A DNA stretch of 64,000 bases from Novipirellula herctigrandis (GTDB lineage: Bacteria > Planctomycetota > Planctomycetia > Pirellulales > Pirellulaceae). The stretch spans positions 2,352,308 to 2,416,307 of the forward strand of contig SJPJ01000001.1 of NCBI GenBank assembly GCA_007859835.1. The letters run 5' to 3'. A program made the translations under genes and the position numbers. The notes beneath the pieces were generated by a model. It worked only from the letters and a program-made list of their open reading frames with translations. It was not told where the DNA came from and ran no database searches. Positions 33,901 through 43,799 of the stretch are shown in pieces. Positions within the stretch are counted from its first letter, which is position 1. Each line of letters opens with the position of its first letter.

Positions 33901-35673
33901 TCAAGAACCTTTTCTTTTCGCGGTTTTTTTCTTAACTGTCCTTCGCACAACATTCCATCGCTCGAACTGCGGATCGTTTGACTTCGGCGTCGGATTGGCG
34001 TTTGGAATGCGGACGCGTGTCGGAAGCGGAATTGCTGATCCGAACAACAACGCTTGTTGACGCGGCAACCCTGAGATCGCCGAAATCTCCCGTCGATCAA
34101 GCCATTCCGTTGCGGTGCCTACCGCCTGAACATCAGCTTGCCCAGTTAAACGAAAGCACGCCCATGTGCCGCATTGCGACAATACTGTGCTTGAGACTTC
34201 AGAGGGTCTCTGCGTGCTAATCCAGAGAGAGAGATTAAACTTCCGTCCTTCTTTGGCAAGCCGTTCGTAAGCTAAAGCGTCAGCTGTGGAACCGTCTTCG
34301 AGCGTTACTGACCTCAGATAGTGGTGTGCCTCCTCAAGGACGAGCAAGGTAGGAAACGTCTCATCTTGACCTTTCCGAAATAAGTCATAGGCGAAAAGCT
34401 CCAGCAACGACCCCAGTACACCGGGAAGTAAATCGTGGGTCACTAGCCTCAGGTCTACAACGTGAACTTTCCACCTAGAGTTCGCCGAGCCGAAAAAACG
34501 CTTAACGAGGGCCGTCGAATGCTTTCCCCAGCTCCCTCTTACCAGATCTCCACCCTCAACATTTACAACTTGCGTAAACATTGGGTCATCTATCTTGCGT
34601 CGAACGCGATCAATTAATGGGGAGACGTTGGAATAATGAAATGCTTGCCTTTCCCATCGTTGCTGGTTGTTCTTTCTTAGGCACTGACTATCTGCTATCA
34701 GGCAACTCAATGCCGCCATCGCAGGCCAAGTGTCCGCTGTGTCTAGATTGCTCGGATCTCGCAAGCTCTCGATAGCTCGCACTGCCGCATTTTCCTTTCC
34801 AGGACGACAATCTTCAAATAAGCAAGCCTCTTCTTCTCCAGCGAGATATGCACCACCGTCCGAGTGTTCCACATACGGAAGTGACTCAAGAGCAAAGTTG
34901 AGTGCGGGTCGCTGTGTCCTCTCGCTCGGCAGCAAGAGACGCGAAAGGCCTGCACGCCCAAGTGCGAAATAGGGCAGCCGATAGCCATCGTTTTCTGGAT
35001 CCCCACCCAATCGCGTGATCTTGAAATCGCTTTCATTACAATGAGGCCGCAATGCGCGCTCAAATTCACCATTAATATCGAACACAACGATCCTTGCAGA
35101 ATTGCAGGGCAACATTTGCTGAAGCATCGCAGCGGTAAAGCAGCTCTTTCCCTGCCCAGTCCCTCCCAGAACCGCAATATGGCGAGGCAGCAACTGATTG
35201 AGCGTAACATCGAGACTGCCGGAACCACGAATTGTCGTGCCAAGTGTTATCTGCGGGCTACTATCCTCAGGGAGGCAATGGATCGCTCGTTGCTCCATGT
35301 CCGTCAATGGAAAAGCCTCTGCTCCTAGCGCTGGCGACGCCAGTGCATCTCCGTCGAACTGAAGCTCTTTGGATTTTTTGCTAAGTCGACCAACGCAAAT
35401 TGCCTTCAAGTTCCTAAGCGGTTCATCCCGATCGGCTGCCGCCTCACGAAGATGCAAGTGGACTTCTTTAGGCTCAGCGAACTGAAGGCTCAACACTCGC
35501 AGCACCAAGATTGAAGATCCGCTACAAACACCAAAAAGGCTTCCGTTCTCGAGCAAGCCCGATATTCCTTGGCGATGTGAGGCAACGAATCCACGATGTT
35601 CACTACGTAGATTCAAAATAACGGCCGGGCCGTCGATCGACACGACATATCCGAAAACTGCACGATCAAGCAT
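33901..35673 (-). CDS. HerA-like ATPase of a SIR2-HerA defence pair
   Basis: 590 residues. HAS-barrel-like N-terminus, then a HerA/FtsK-type motor: Walker A LGGTGQGKSCFTAAML (near residue 172), Walker B LLVLEEAHHYL (near 440), sensor segment WISTQRPSEVSSTVLSQC, and arginine-containing ISAISGLPRQQALLFG. It forms hexamers. Its start overlaps the SIR2 stop by eight bases. SIR2-HerA pairs are an established anti-phage system in which the SIR2 subunit destroys NAD+ when activated. The pair sits inside the DISARM operon. Confidence 0.92.
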   Translation of the reverse strand: MLDRAVFGYVVSIDGPAVILNLRSEHRGFVASHRQGISGLLENGSLFGVCSGSSILVLRVLSLQFAEPKEVHLHLREAAADRDEPLRNLKAICVGRLSKKSKELQFDGDALASPALGAEAFPLTDMEQRAIHCLPEDSSPQITLGTTIRGSGSLDVTLNQLLPRHIAVLGGTGQGKSCFTAAMLQQMLPCNSARIVVFDINGEFERALRPHCNESDFKITRLGGDPENDGYRLPYFALGRAGLSRLLLPSERTQRPALNFALESLPYVEHSDGGAYLAGEEEACLFEDCRPGKENAAVRAIESLRDPSNLDTADTWPAMAALSCLIADSQCLRKNNQQRWERQAFHYSNVSPLIDRVRRKIDDPMFTQVVNVEGGDLVRGSWGKHSTALVKRFFGSANSRWKVHVVDLRLVTHDLLPGVLGSLLELFAYDLFRKGQDETFPTLLVLEEAHHYLRSVTLEDGSTADALAYERLAKEGRKFNLSLWISTQRPSEVSSTVLSQCGTWACFRLTGQADVQAVGTATEWLDRREISAISGLPRQQALLFGSAIPLPTRVRIPNANPTPKSNDPQFERWNVVRRTVKKKTAKRKGS

Positions 35674-36955
35674 TTGTGCCGCCCTTCATCTCACGGATCA
35701 TCTTCGCAATTTCCGCTGATCGCTCATCAAAGATTGCTGGATCTGGAAGATCGACAACGAGATTATTGAAGCAGGCACGCGGACACCCACCAACAATCGT
35801 CACCTGCGGTGATTTCAACGCAATGAGACGTTGCAACGACTTGTATTCGTCGGAGACTTCAGGGCCGTCTTCACCTATGTCAGCCACCGGTGCGTAGACC
35901 ACCAGTGAAAGCGTTGGGTTCTGCAACGCAGAAAGAATGATCCGATTCAAATGGTCGTCACAAAACGAGTATCCGTTTACGATCAACGCAGTTTGAGGCC
36001 GATTGAGAAACTCGGTAAAACGCCGAAAAAGTTCGCCGAGCACGAATCCCACGGTTTGCATGTACTTCGCCGCACTTGGGAAGACCATCTCTTGCCCAAA
36101 GTCGTCTTCCGAGCCATCGCGAAACTCACGAATCTTTTGCCACAGAGCCTCACCGGACTTTTCGACAACACAGTCATCATTCGAGGCGATCCAGGTCAGT
36201 GAACCGTGTAGCTTTGCAAGGTAGACCTCATAGCAACCGAATCTGGCTTCTCCGCGAGCAAGCGTGTTACGCAGACCCAGATCGAAAGCGTGAGGAGAAA
36301 AGGTGCGGTTGTGCAAACCCCGAAACCCGTTCATTACTTCTAGCCCAACGGCTTCGGCAGCCCATTCGATCGCCAGGTCATAGTTTGGCGTGAATATCCA
36401 TGGGGCGGCCTGCCCCGGCTGTCGAGCACCACGTATCTTTTGCAGTAGTTGACAGTGGTCTTGAAGCTTCGTCGGGATGTCGCGAACCTTCAGCGGATCT
36501 TCCCAGTAATCCTGTTGCAGGAGCGATGCTGCAACAACCGTCCGACGCAAATCAAGTTGCGCCGCAACAAGATCTTCTTTTTCGTCAGCATCGCGCCGGG
36601 CGGCATCGAGTATTGCAATTTGCAGGTCGTCCATTACCTGCTCAAGGTTCGGCGTCTTACCATCAACAAAACCGTGATCTTTCAAAGTCTCGAAGGAATC
36701 CTCGAACTCTGTCGTGAACTTTTCCCAGAGAGTTTGGATTGTCATTCCGCCCATGCCGACGGATGCACCAGCACCTAGTAGAACGCCGATGTGCTCTAGA
36801 CGTAACACAGCGGCGAGATGAGCACGGAGCGCCTCCTCGTCCAGCTTTGAGTCTCCACGGAAGGCAACAATCTTTTTCTGGGACGCTGCACCTTTGAACT
36901 CGTTGTCCTCAGAAACTGGTTCGAACGGTAGATTTGAAGCTTTCTTTTTTGCCAT
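35666..36955 (-). CDS. SIR2-like NADase of a SIR2-HerA defence pair
   Basis: 429 residues. SIR2 features: GVLLGAGASVGMGG (residues 58-70, NAD-binding glycine loop), IFTPNYDLAIEW (Asn and Asp of the active site, near 194), LAKLHGSLTW (His, near 243) and NGYSFCDDHLNRII (near 326). These match SIR2-type NADases of defence systems. An AT-rich gap of 154 bases precedes it (36956-37109), so the SIR2-HerA-membrane protein group may have its own promoter. No zinc-binding deacetylase module is present, as expected. Confidence 0.92.
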   Translation of the reverse strand: MAKKKASNLPFEPVSEDNEFKGAASQKKIVAFRGDSKLDEEALRAHLAAVLRLEHIGVLLGAGASVGMGGMTIQTLWEKFTTEFEDSFETLKDHGFVDGKTPNLEQVMDDLQIAILDAARRDADEKEDLVAAQLDLRRTVVAASLLQQDYWEDPLKVRDIPTKLQDHCQLLQKIRGARQPGQAAPWIFTPNYDLAIEWAAEAVGLEVMNGFRGLHNRTFSPHAFDLGLRNTLARGEARFGCYEVYLAKLHGSLTWIASNDDCVVEKSGEALWQKIREFRDGSEDDFGQEMVFPSAAKYMQTVGFVLGELFRRFTEFLNRPQTALIVNGYSFCDDHLNRIILSALQNPTLSLVVYAPVADIGEDGPEVSDEYKSLQRLIALKSPQVTIVGGCPRACFNNLVVDLPDPAIFDERSAEIAKMIREMKGGTNA

Positions 36956-37109
36956 TGTTTTTACTGTTTAGAATTTATTGATTGAAAATATATCCTAGAA
37001 CCTCCGCTTCCGGAGACGTCCCTCGACCTCGCGGCCGTGGAGGATAAGGCGGGGTGTGGGGTTCGTTTTCGGTGCAGTTAACTTGGTGGGGCTTTGGTGT
37101 TGGTGACGA

Positions 37110-37550
37110 TTATTTCTGTGGTTCCACGTGCTCGACACGAACGAGACCTGAGTGCATCCAGTTGAAATCGTTGTCGCAGGTCATCAGGACACCACCGACA
37201 GCTTTGGTTGCTGCGGCGATCCACATGTCATTCTGGCCGGTGTTGTGGCCGCCGCGACGATCGAGGTCGTAAAGTTCCGCATAGGCGTCGATCACCTCTG
37301 GCAATCCGGCCTCGATGCGCACTAGTTCTCCAAAGATGTCATCCAACCGCTCCATCTTTGCTTTGCCCCAGCCACCGTGCTTGGCAAGCCCGTGAACCTC
37401 GCCCTCAACGGTCGTTGGAACCAACGGACGATCGACGCGTTGATCCAATGCGTATGTTGCCAGCAAGAACTGCCCCGTCCGATCTTGGCGAGCCCAATGA
37501 ATCAGCACGTTGCTGTCCAAAACTACGATATCGCTGGTCGAGATACTCAA
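37110..37550 (-). CDS. PIN-domain toxin
   Basis: 146 residues. PIN residues: IVVLDSNVLIHWARQ (Asp), TTVEGEVHGLAK (Glu), TGQNDMWIAAATK (Asp) and MTCDNDFNWM (Asp). It is a VapC-type Mg-dependent RNase. Start codon overlaps the upstream gene's stop by four bases, so 37547-38497 is its antitoxin by position. Placed inside the DISARM operon, this module may be cargo, or may guard the locus. Confidence 0.88.
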   Translation of the reverse strand: MSISTSDIVVLDSNVLIHWARQDRTGQFLLATYALDQRVDRPLVPTTVEGEVHGLAKHGGWGKAKMERLDDIFGELVRIEAGLPEVIDAYAELYDLDRRGGHNTGQNDMWIAAATKAVGGVLMTCDNDFNWMHSGLVRVEHVEPQK

Positions 37551-38497
37551 GACAACTGCTCCAATGCTGCCTCGATCTCTTCGTCGGTTTCGTCACCAGG
37601 CCAAGCGCCCGCGATGGCGGCCATGCCACTGCGTGGTCCCTGCCTCTGTTTCAGCCTGGACGTGTCAATGAGATCATGCCGCGACGTGGGAAGCCGGCTG
37701 AATATCGACGGTTCACCGCTGCCGTCACGGACCTCATCAGCTTCGATCCGCAATAGTCTTCCCGAAGGACGGTAGACCGCGGACCCCAGGACAAGCACGC
37801 GCTGCCTCCATAGTCGCTGCATCTCATCCATCTGAGCGTCGCCGAAAACGCCGGAAACCTTGTCACCGGTATCTAGAACCAACGTGAACCGCTGCGTACT
37901 GGCTTCGATGCCGTCCAGTTCGCCGACCAGTCTCACCCGTTGGGGCACCGGCGTCATACCGCACAGCGACTTGGCTGAGGCAACCAAGTCCGCAGTCAGT
38001 TCGATTGCCAGACCAGCTTTCTTTTGGTTCTGAAACTCGATACTCGTGAACGGTCCCTTATTGAAGAATTTTTGAAAGCGGCCCACACTACGAAGCAGAG
38101 TCGTGTCGAAGTGTTGACTGTCTTTTTCCCCAACACGAATGTCTGTTAGAACGTCGCCGAACATATCGAAACCTGTCGTGTCCGCGTCCGGCATTAGCTC
38201 AGGGAAAAGACTCTGCTGCTTGAATAGTTCGGGGGCAGCATCGCCGAGTCGAGCGGCCTCGAACCGCAGCGAAATACCATCGTCATCGCGATGGTCGACA
38301 AATCGAATGTCAGCCGCTCGCTTAAGCCACTCCGGGCCGCGTCCTTTGGTGGAGCTGCGATTCTGGACCGCCATCGAAACGGATTGTCGAATCACCTTTG
38401 GTAGTTCAACGAACAAATGCCCTATGTATTGCGGTGGCAGTCGCGTGCCGAAATGGTCGGTACTATGAAGTCGTAGTGTTTGTTCAATTAATTGCAT
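37547..38497 (-). CDS. Large antitoxin-like partner of the PIN toxin
   Basis: 316 residues, far longer than usual VapB antitoxins. The last residues, SGMAAIAGAWPGDETDEEIEAALEQLS, read like the toxin-binding tail of small PIN antitoxins (acidic, Trp-Pro-Gly). The body (residues about 40-280) includes LVGELDGIEASTQRFTLVLD then KVSGVFGDAQMDEMQRLWRQ, a beta-rich module resembling families that pair with PIN toxins. No ribbon-helix-helix or HTH was found. Co-translated with the toxin (ATGA overlap). Confidence 0.6.
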   Translation of the reverse strand: MQLIEQTLRLHSTDHFGTRLPPQYIGHLFVELPKVIRQSVSMAVQNRSSTKGRGPEWLKRAADIRFVDHRDDDGISLRFEAARLGDAAPELFKQQSLFPELMPDADTTGFDMFGDVLTDIRVGEKDSQHFDTTLLRSVGRFQKFFNKGPFTSIEFQNQKKAGLAIELTADLVASAKSLCGMTPVPQRVRLVGELDGIEASTQRFTLVLDTGDKVSGVFGDAQMDEMQRLWRQRVLVLGSAVYRPSGRLLRIEADEVRDGSGEPSIFSRLPTSRHDLIDTSRLKQRQGPRSGMAAIAGAWPGDETDEEIEAALEQLS

Positions 38498-38581
38498 GGA
38501 CTGCCTCTGTCGATCATTCGATCAAAAGAACCAATTGTAGGCCAACATTGGACACGTTTGGTCACACCTTTGCGATTGTGC

Positions 38582-41500
38582 CTATTCATCTTCGCCTCCA
38601 AACTCCAACGTCGGCTGGTCCGAATCGTTCTTGCTGACTCGCTTTCCATGCTTTTTCGGCCTCTCCTTATCTCCCTTACTCCCCTTCTCCCCATCTCTCT
38701 TCTTCGCCAGAAGAAGCTCTTCTTGATGGCGTTGTTCGTTGAGTTCGAGGAGGCGGGCGAGGACTTCGTCGCGGAATTCGTCGGGCCAGCGGAGACGCCA
38801 GGGCTTTTTCTTTTTGGACTTTTTCCGCGCTCCCGCTGCGGGCGGCCCCGCGTCAGCATCGTCTTCTTCCTCTTCGTAGTCGAGCAGGAACTCACAGCGA
38901 GCGCTCTCGGCGAGGTCGTCCCAGCCGTAGGCCCGCAGCACCGCTCCATCCATCAAACCGTGAAGACGACGAAGCTCTAAGATGCCCTCCGATTGCTCAT
39001 GCGGATCATGAAAACGGTTGTACGTATCTGTCAGTCCTTGGCGATTCTCAAGTATCAATGCTTCTCTGCGCGAGTAGCACGTTTCACCGGCGGTTGTTAG
39101 GTCTTGATTGTCCCGCCACGATTTAGGAAAAGGGAAGGGTCTGAAGCAGGAAAGCGGTACATAGCGCACATCTAACTTCATCGTCGATGCATACTTTGTC
39201 AGCCAAACATCGTGGACATTCCCTTGCATTACTGCGAATGACGCAAAGTCGTCAAAGCAGAAAACCACAACTCCTTCGGTGAATACCCAATCAGTCGGGA
39301 TAAAGCGAACCATGTGCATTCCGCAGACACGTGAGCGCACCAATGCTCGGTCGATTCGCGTTTCGCGAATATAACGATAGAGTCCCTGACGCGCGTGAAA
39401 GTACTTCCACCATTGTTCGACCATCCGCGGATACCGATCGGCATCTCTCGCTATTCGTTGTGGCTTTACATGCTCTTCTAAATGTGCGAACGGAATTGGA
39501 AACGATCTGGCTTCCTCTTCGGTGCGCTCTTCCATGTCAATGACCCAACGTGGCTCTTTGATTTCGAGCATCTCATTAAGCTCACGACCACCGACGCATT
39601 TCTTGACTACTTCCGAGTTTTTGGCGTCCGCTTTCAACATGTCAGCAGCCTGTCCAATTTCGAGGAAGAATCCTGTTCCGGCGAGCTTTGACCCCTCGTA
39701 GCAATATTCTGTGTTGGCGTTCAGCTTCTCTGGTTTGATGTTGAGTTCGGGACGTGTCGATTCAAGTTCATTGCTTATCAGCGTACACGGCTTTCCGTTT
39801 GCGACTAATTGGCCCTTAAAGTCGCCTTTCATCATCCAAACGTGGGAAACGATCACTGCCGCATCGCCGGGCCAAGTCTTACTACGTTCAGCGGCATAAA
39901 CGGTGCCTCCGTGGGCCACCATCCATGCAATACCGACTTTCTTTGTTGTGGTTTGAGCGATTGTGTTCGTTGCGATTAAGCCGAAACTTCCCCCACGATT
40001 TAGCAACTCAAAAACACGTCGAAAGAAAAACGCGCAGAGGTCAGCCTTTCTCGAAGCCCCATCGAAATGCTCGAAGAGGTAATCGTTGTACGTGTAGCCA
40101 AATGCGCGAGATATGTCGGCTCCGCTCATAAACGGCGGATTCCCCACAAACGCATCGAACCCGCCATTCTCCCTCGCAAACACTTCAGGAAACTCAATCT
40201 CCCAATGAAACGCAGGGATGGGGTGCGAGCCTGCGCGCAGCCGCGCGGCGGCCTGGCCCAAAACGCGACGCGACTCGAAATCGACCTGCTTCCCACGCCC
40301 CGCGGTCAAACTCTCTAAATAAGAGCTGGCGACTCCAAACAGACGCTCGGCGTGCTCTTCACGCTCCTTCTTTTTCTGACCCGCAAAGAAACCGCTCACA
40401 CACGCATCGCCCACCAGACGGATCAGGTCCAGCGCCTCATCCGCACTGGCCATCCGCTGCTGCTGATCGCGGTACGGCACATCTTCGCGGGCGTTGAGGA
40501 TTTTGGCTCGCGCTTCGGTCGCTCGGTCCAGACGACGCTGAATCAGCTCTTCGCCAAACTTCTTCTGCTTTTTCACTTCCCAATGGAAGCCAATGATTTG
40601 CTCGCGCGTCAGACCCACCAGCGAATCGCCGTGACGCAGGGCATGGTCCAGAAACGTGAAGGCGTGGTCTTTGGCCAGCGTCACCAGCCATAACGAGAGT
40701 TTGGCCAGATCGACCGCCATCACATTCTTGTCCACTCCGTACAGACATCGCTGGGCGATCAGACGGCGGGCGTAAAGCACTTCGTCTTCATCGGGGGGAA
40801 TGTCGGTCGGGACGGCATCGTGCGCGTACCACGCTTTGATCAGTTCATCGCCCAGTTGGCGGCACGCTTCCACCAGGAAGGCTCCGCTGCCCATCGCCGG
40901 GTCGCAGATTTTCAGGTCGAGGATTTGCGAGGGATGGGGAGTGCCGATCTGGCGGGCGGCCTGGGCGTGTTTGACTTTCCGCTCGGAGGCTTTGATGCGG
41001 AGTTCGATTTCGCCTTTGGTGAATTTCTTTTTGCGGTCTTCTTTGGTGGGCTCCCAGACGGTGGGAAGATCGGCCTCCGGGTCGGTGAGCTGTTTGAGGA
41101 TCGGCTTCAGAGTCGTGGCAACGATCGGCTCGGTTAGGGATCGGGGCGTGTAGTGCGATCCGCTGCGGCGGCGTTCGTCGGAGGGCTGAAAGACGATCGA
41201 TCCGTCGGGAACGACATTGTGAGTGACCGACTTGGCGATCTTTTTATCCAATGCAACCAAGATTTCATCGATCGACTTGGCGTCCTTCATCGCTTTGGCG
41301 TCCGCTTTACCGAGCTTTTGGTCGGTATGTTCTTTCAGCCATTTGGCGCGGTCCTTGCCCGCCACATCCAACATTGCGTCCAGATTGATCGTTGCCGGCG
41401 CACCATGCTTTTTCTGCGGCTTGATGGCAATCGACCTGCCGCCAGAGACCTCAATTTCAAATCCCATGATGGCTTCGTAAACGCTACCAATCTGTTCAAC

Positions 41501-42805
41501 GTCCAGCGTTCGATAACTGAGCCGATCGCCATTCAAGATCAATAGGTTTCGCAGCACTCGAAAGACGACGCCATCGCTGATCCGAGGAACATTGACCGGG
41601 GATCGCCGCTCAGGGTCCGAGTAGATGTTGACGTCGTTGTCATCGAAACGTCCCTCCAAAAACGGATACCGGTTGGGATCAAACAGATATCCATCCCGAG
41701 GTGGGATTTTCATCTCGTCGTGCTGGCCACCACCGTAGATCAATCGGAACAGTGTCAGCAGTTGTGCCCATGATCCAAAACGCTGGTCCATCGTATCGGG
41801 GAATCGACCATGGTCACTGCGCATTCGATTGAACAGCCCGGACACGGAATAGTGGTTGGAGTAGATCGGATCGCTAGAAACTAGCCCTCGGTCCTCGGCG
41901 TACAGGATGAACACCAGCCGCATCAGGACGGTCAACAATCCGTGATAAACGTGTTGCGGATCATTTTCAAGAATGCGGTCTAGCAGTTCTCCGTTGCGAT
42001 GATCATTGGCAGCTTGAAGCCCACGCAGTAGGTCGAACAGGGCAGCCATGACCTGTTCCGCCAGTTGTGTCGAAACCGTGTTTTGATACTTGCGGCTATT
42101 GGTCAGGATGGCGGGCAACCGCTGGTTGTCGCCCATCGAAAACATGCGCTCGGAAGACAGAAGCATGTGTAGGGCGGCAAACATAGGCCGCCCAGCGACT
42201 TGTGCCATTTCGTCAACGTTGAACGTCGCGTAGCCGCTCGTTTCGCCACGAGGCGAGTAGACGAGCCGGAACGATCGCCCGTTGGACAGCAGACCGATCG
42301 GCACTTCGGTCTCGCGCAGCAATCGCTCGAACTTAGCCTGCGGCGCGGCATTCCAGTGGCGACTGCTATCGGCAGCCCCCGCATCATCGAGGTCGGTACC
42401 GGTGGGCAATTCTTGGATCAGCAGGAGCCAAGGGTTCTGACCTTCCTCGGGCTTGAAAACGGGCACCGCGTGCGTCGGACGCAGTGTCTCGTTGTACTGC
42501 GGCAAGACGACTTCCAACTTCGCCATGTCGCCACTGAGCACTTGGCGTGCAGGCACATCGACGAGGTCTTCGACTTCCCAGCCCAGGACGGCTTGGACAA
42601 ATTCACGCAGGTCACGCACCTCTGGATGGATAACGCCAGCGTCGTCTTGCACCAAGCACTCCAAGAATCGGGCGTGCTGGCCCATGATGTTCTTGTTGAC
42701 GTAACACTGAGCCTCGAGCATCGCGGGAATCGAAACGACAAGGCCGATGGGCTGGACATAGCCCAGCCATTCGATGTGCGCGAATTCTTCGGGTGATTTT
42801 GGCAT
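38582..42805 (-). CDS. drmMI: DISARM adenine methyltransferase DrmMI
   Basis: 1407 residues. N6-adenine methylase: motif I DLKICDPAMGSGAFLVEAC (near 633) and catalytic NPPF in FVGNPPFMSGADISRAFGY (near 885). A long N-terminal region (residues 1-480) carries an ALPGW-like layout typical of the class 1 methylase, ending in KYWKYFHARQG-type target-recognition parts toward the C-terminus. The methylase marks self DNA so that the helicase complex attacks only unmodified phage DNA. In class 1 DISARM it follows drmD, as here, except that a peptidase-like gene is inserted between them. Confidence 0.93.
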   Translation of the reverse strand: MPKSPEEFAHIEWLGYVQPIGLVVSIPAMLEAQCYVNKNIMGQHARFLECLVQDDAGVIHPEVRDLREFVQAVLGWEVEDLVDVPARQVLSGDMAKLEVVLPQYNETLRPTHAVPVFKPEEGQNPWLLLIQELPTGTDLDDAGAADSSRHWNAAPQAKFERLLRETEVPIGLLSNGRSFRLVYSPRGETSGYATFNVDEMAQVAGRPMFAALHMLLSSERMFSMGDNQRLPAILTNSRKYQNTVSTQLAEQVMAALFDLLRGLQAANDHRNGELLDRILENDPQHVYHGLLTVLMRLVFILYAEDRGLVSSDPIYSNHYSVSGLFNRMRSDHGRFPDTMDQRFGSWAQLLTLFRLIYGGGQHDEMKIPPRDGYLFDPNRYPFLEGRFDDNDVNIYSDPERRSPVNVPRISDGVVFRVLRNLLILNGDRLSYRTLDVEQIGSVYEAIMGFEIEVSGGRSIAIKPQKKHGAPATINLDAMLDVAGKDRAKWLKEHTDQKLGKADAKAMKDAKSIDEILVALDKKIAKSVTHNVVPDGSIVFQPSDERRRSGSHYTPRSLTEPIVATTLKPILKQLTDPEADLPTVWEPTKEDRKKKFTKGEIELRIKASERKVKHAQAARQIGTPHPSQILDLKICDPAMGSGAFLVEACRQLGDELIKAWYAHDAVPTDIPPDEDEVLYARRLIAQRCLYGVDKNVMAVDLAKLSLWLVTLAKDHAFTFLDHALRHGDSLVGLTREQIIGFHWEVKKQKKFGEELIQRRLDRATEARAKILNAREDVPYRDQQQRMASADEALDLIRLVGDACVSGFFAGQKKKEREEHAERLFGVASSYLESLTAGRGKQVDFESRRVLGQAAARLRAGSHPIPAFHWEIEFPEVFARENGGFDAFVGNPPFMSGADISRAFGYTYNDYLFEHFDGASRKADLCAFFFRRVFELLNRGGSFGLIATNTIAQTTTKKVGIAWMVAHGGTVYAAERSKTWPGDAAVIVSHVWMMKGDFKGQLVANGKPCTLISNELESTRPELNIKPEKLNANTEYCYEGSKLAGTGFFLEIGQAADMLKADAKNSEVVKKCVGGRELNEMLEIKEPRWVIDMEERTEEEARSFPIPFAHLEEHVKPQRIARDADRYPRMVEQWWKYFHARQGLYRYIRETRIDRALVRSRVCGMHMVRFIPTDWVFTEGVVVFCFDDFASFAVMQGNVHDVWLTKYASTMKLDVRYVPLSCFRPFPFPKSWRDNQDLTTAGETCYSRREALILENRQGLTDTYNRFHDPHEQSEGILELRRLHGLMDGAVLRAYGWDDLAESARCEFLLDYEEEEDDADAGPPAAGARKKSKKKKPWRLRWPDEFRDEVLARLLELNEQRHQEELLLAKKRDGEKGSKGDKERPKKHGKRVSKNDSDQPTLEFGGEDE

Positions 42806-42829
42806 GATGTTGTTTCTATGAATCTTGCT

Positions 42830-43792
42830 TTAGAAAAGCTCTTTCGTTTGCTTCTTCTTTTTACCAAGAGAACTTCCCGATTTTCGCATTTGCTTAAGCC
42901 ATTCCACATGCTTCACTTCACCCAATGAGCGAGCTGACACCATCGAGAATCGGATAATCTCGCCAGTTCGATCGGGATGTTGCTTCAACCATTTCAAGTG
43001 AGATAAATAGGGACCACCTTGCATCTCAAGAAACGCCTTGTAGGCAAGACGCGGTCCCGGCGTGCGCATCGCTAACGATTCAGTGATTGCATGCGTATAG
43101 AACTGGGCCAAACCTTCCTTGACTTCGGCATCAGAATGGCGGAAGCCATCGGTCGGCCATTCACCACCGTCAATATCTTTGCCTAGATGTGTATAGCCAT
43201 GAGCGAGTTCATGTATAAGCACGACAATCGTCAAGTCTTCGATTCGCACATCTGCCATCGCAGCGGTCATTGCAATCGCGATCCAGTAGATCTCAATCTT
43301 GCTCTCCGAGCCATAAAAGTAGGCACCGAGAATGTCCTCACTGATATTTCGAATTTCCTTCCGAACCTTTTCAGCAATGGCAAGTTTTTGTAGGACGAGA
43401 CCAAGATCACGAGAGCGAGCAAGCGAGCGTTCCGAAGCCTGCCATTTTCTGGGAAGCTTGTCCCAGTTTTGTACCTCTTCCCAAAAATTAAGCAGGTAGT
43501 CAGCGCCTGCAACCAACCCGCCAATTTTTGGCTGGCCGACGATAAGCTTCCAAAGAACAGGGTCGTTATAATGATTGATAAGGTTCGCCAACTCGCTTGA
43601 AAAGCCCTCGACAACTCGAATTGGAATTGACTGATTCGAGTCATGGTCGTTCAATCGCAACCCAGTCGAATCTCGAATGTGCTTCCGTAGCGTGCCATTC
43701 CATTGCTTTACTGCGCGAACCACCCTTTCCTCTGCATCCGGTGGAATGAGAGGACGGATCAAACGTGTTGTCTGTTCTTGTACCGAGTCCAT
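42830..43792 (-). CDS. HExxH zinc-peptidase-like protein inside the DISARM operon
   Basis: 320 residues. A zincin signature is clear: VVLIHELAHGYTHLG (HExxH at about residues 193-197), followed about 30 residues later by KEGLAQFYTH, whose Glu (about 224) would be the third ligand as in gluzincins. The rest is helical; no signal peptide, so cytoplasmic. It sits seven bases from drmD and 24 bases from drmMI on the same strand, so it is co-transcribed. I know of no DISARM component of this kind; a protease triggered by phage infection or one that matures a DISARM subunit are both open. Confidence 0.75.
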   Translation of the reverse strand: MDSVQEQTTRLIRPLIPPDAEERVVRAVKQWNGTLRKHIRDSTGLRLNDHDSNQSIPIRVVEGFSSELANLINHYNDPVLWKLIVGQPKIGGLVAGADYLLNFWEEVQNWDKLPRKWQASERSLARSRDLGLVLQKLAIAEKVRKEIRNISEDILGAYFYGSESKIEIYWIAIAMTAAMADVRIEDLTIVVLIHELAHGYTHLGKDIDGGEWPTDGFRHSDAEVKEGLAQFYTHAITESLAMRTPGPRLAYKAFLEMQGGPYLSHLKWLKQHPDRTGEIIRFSMVSARSLGEVKHVEWLKQMRKSGSSLGKKKKQTKELF

Positions 43793-43799
43793 TGCGCAA

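Noticed and set aside
38582..42805. BREX PglX methylase
   Set aside because: The gene has a PglX-like size and motifs, but there is no PglZ, BrxC or Lon-like BrxL in the window, while drmD, drmA, drmB and drmC are all present.
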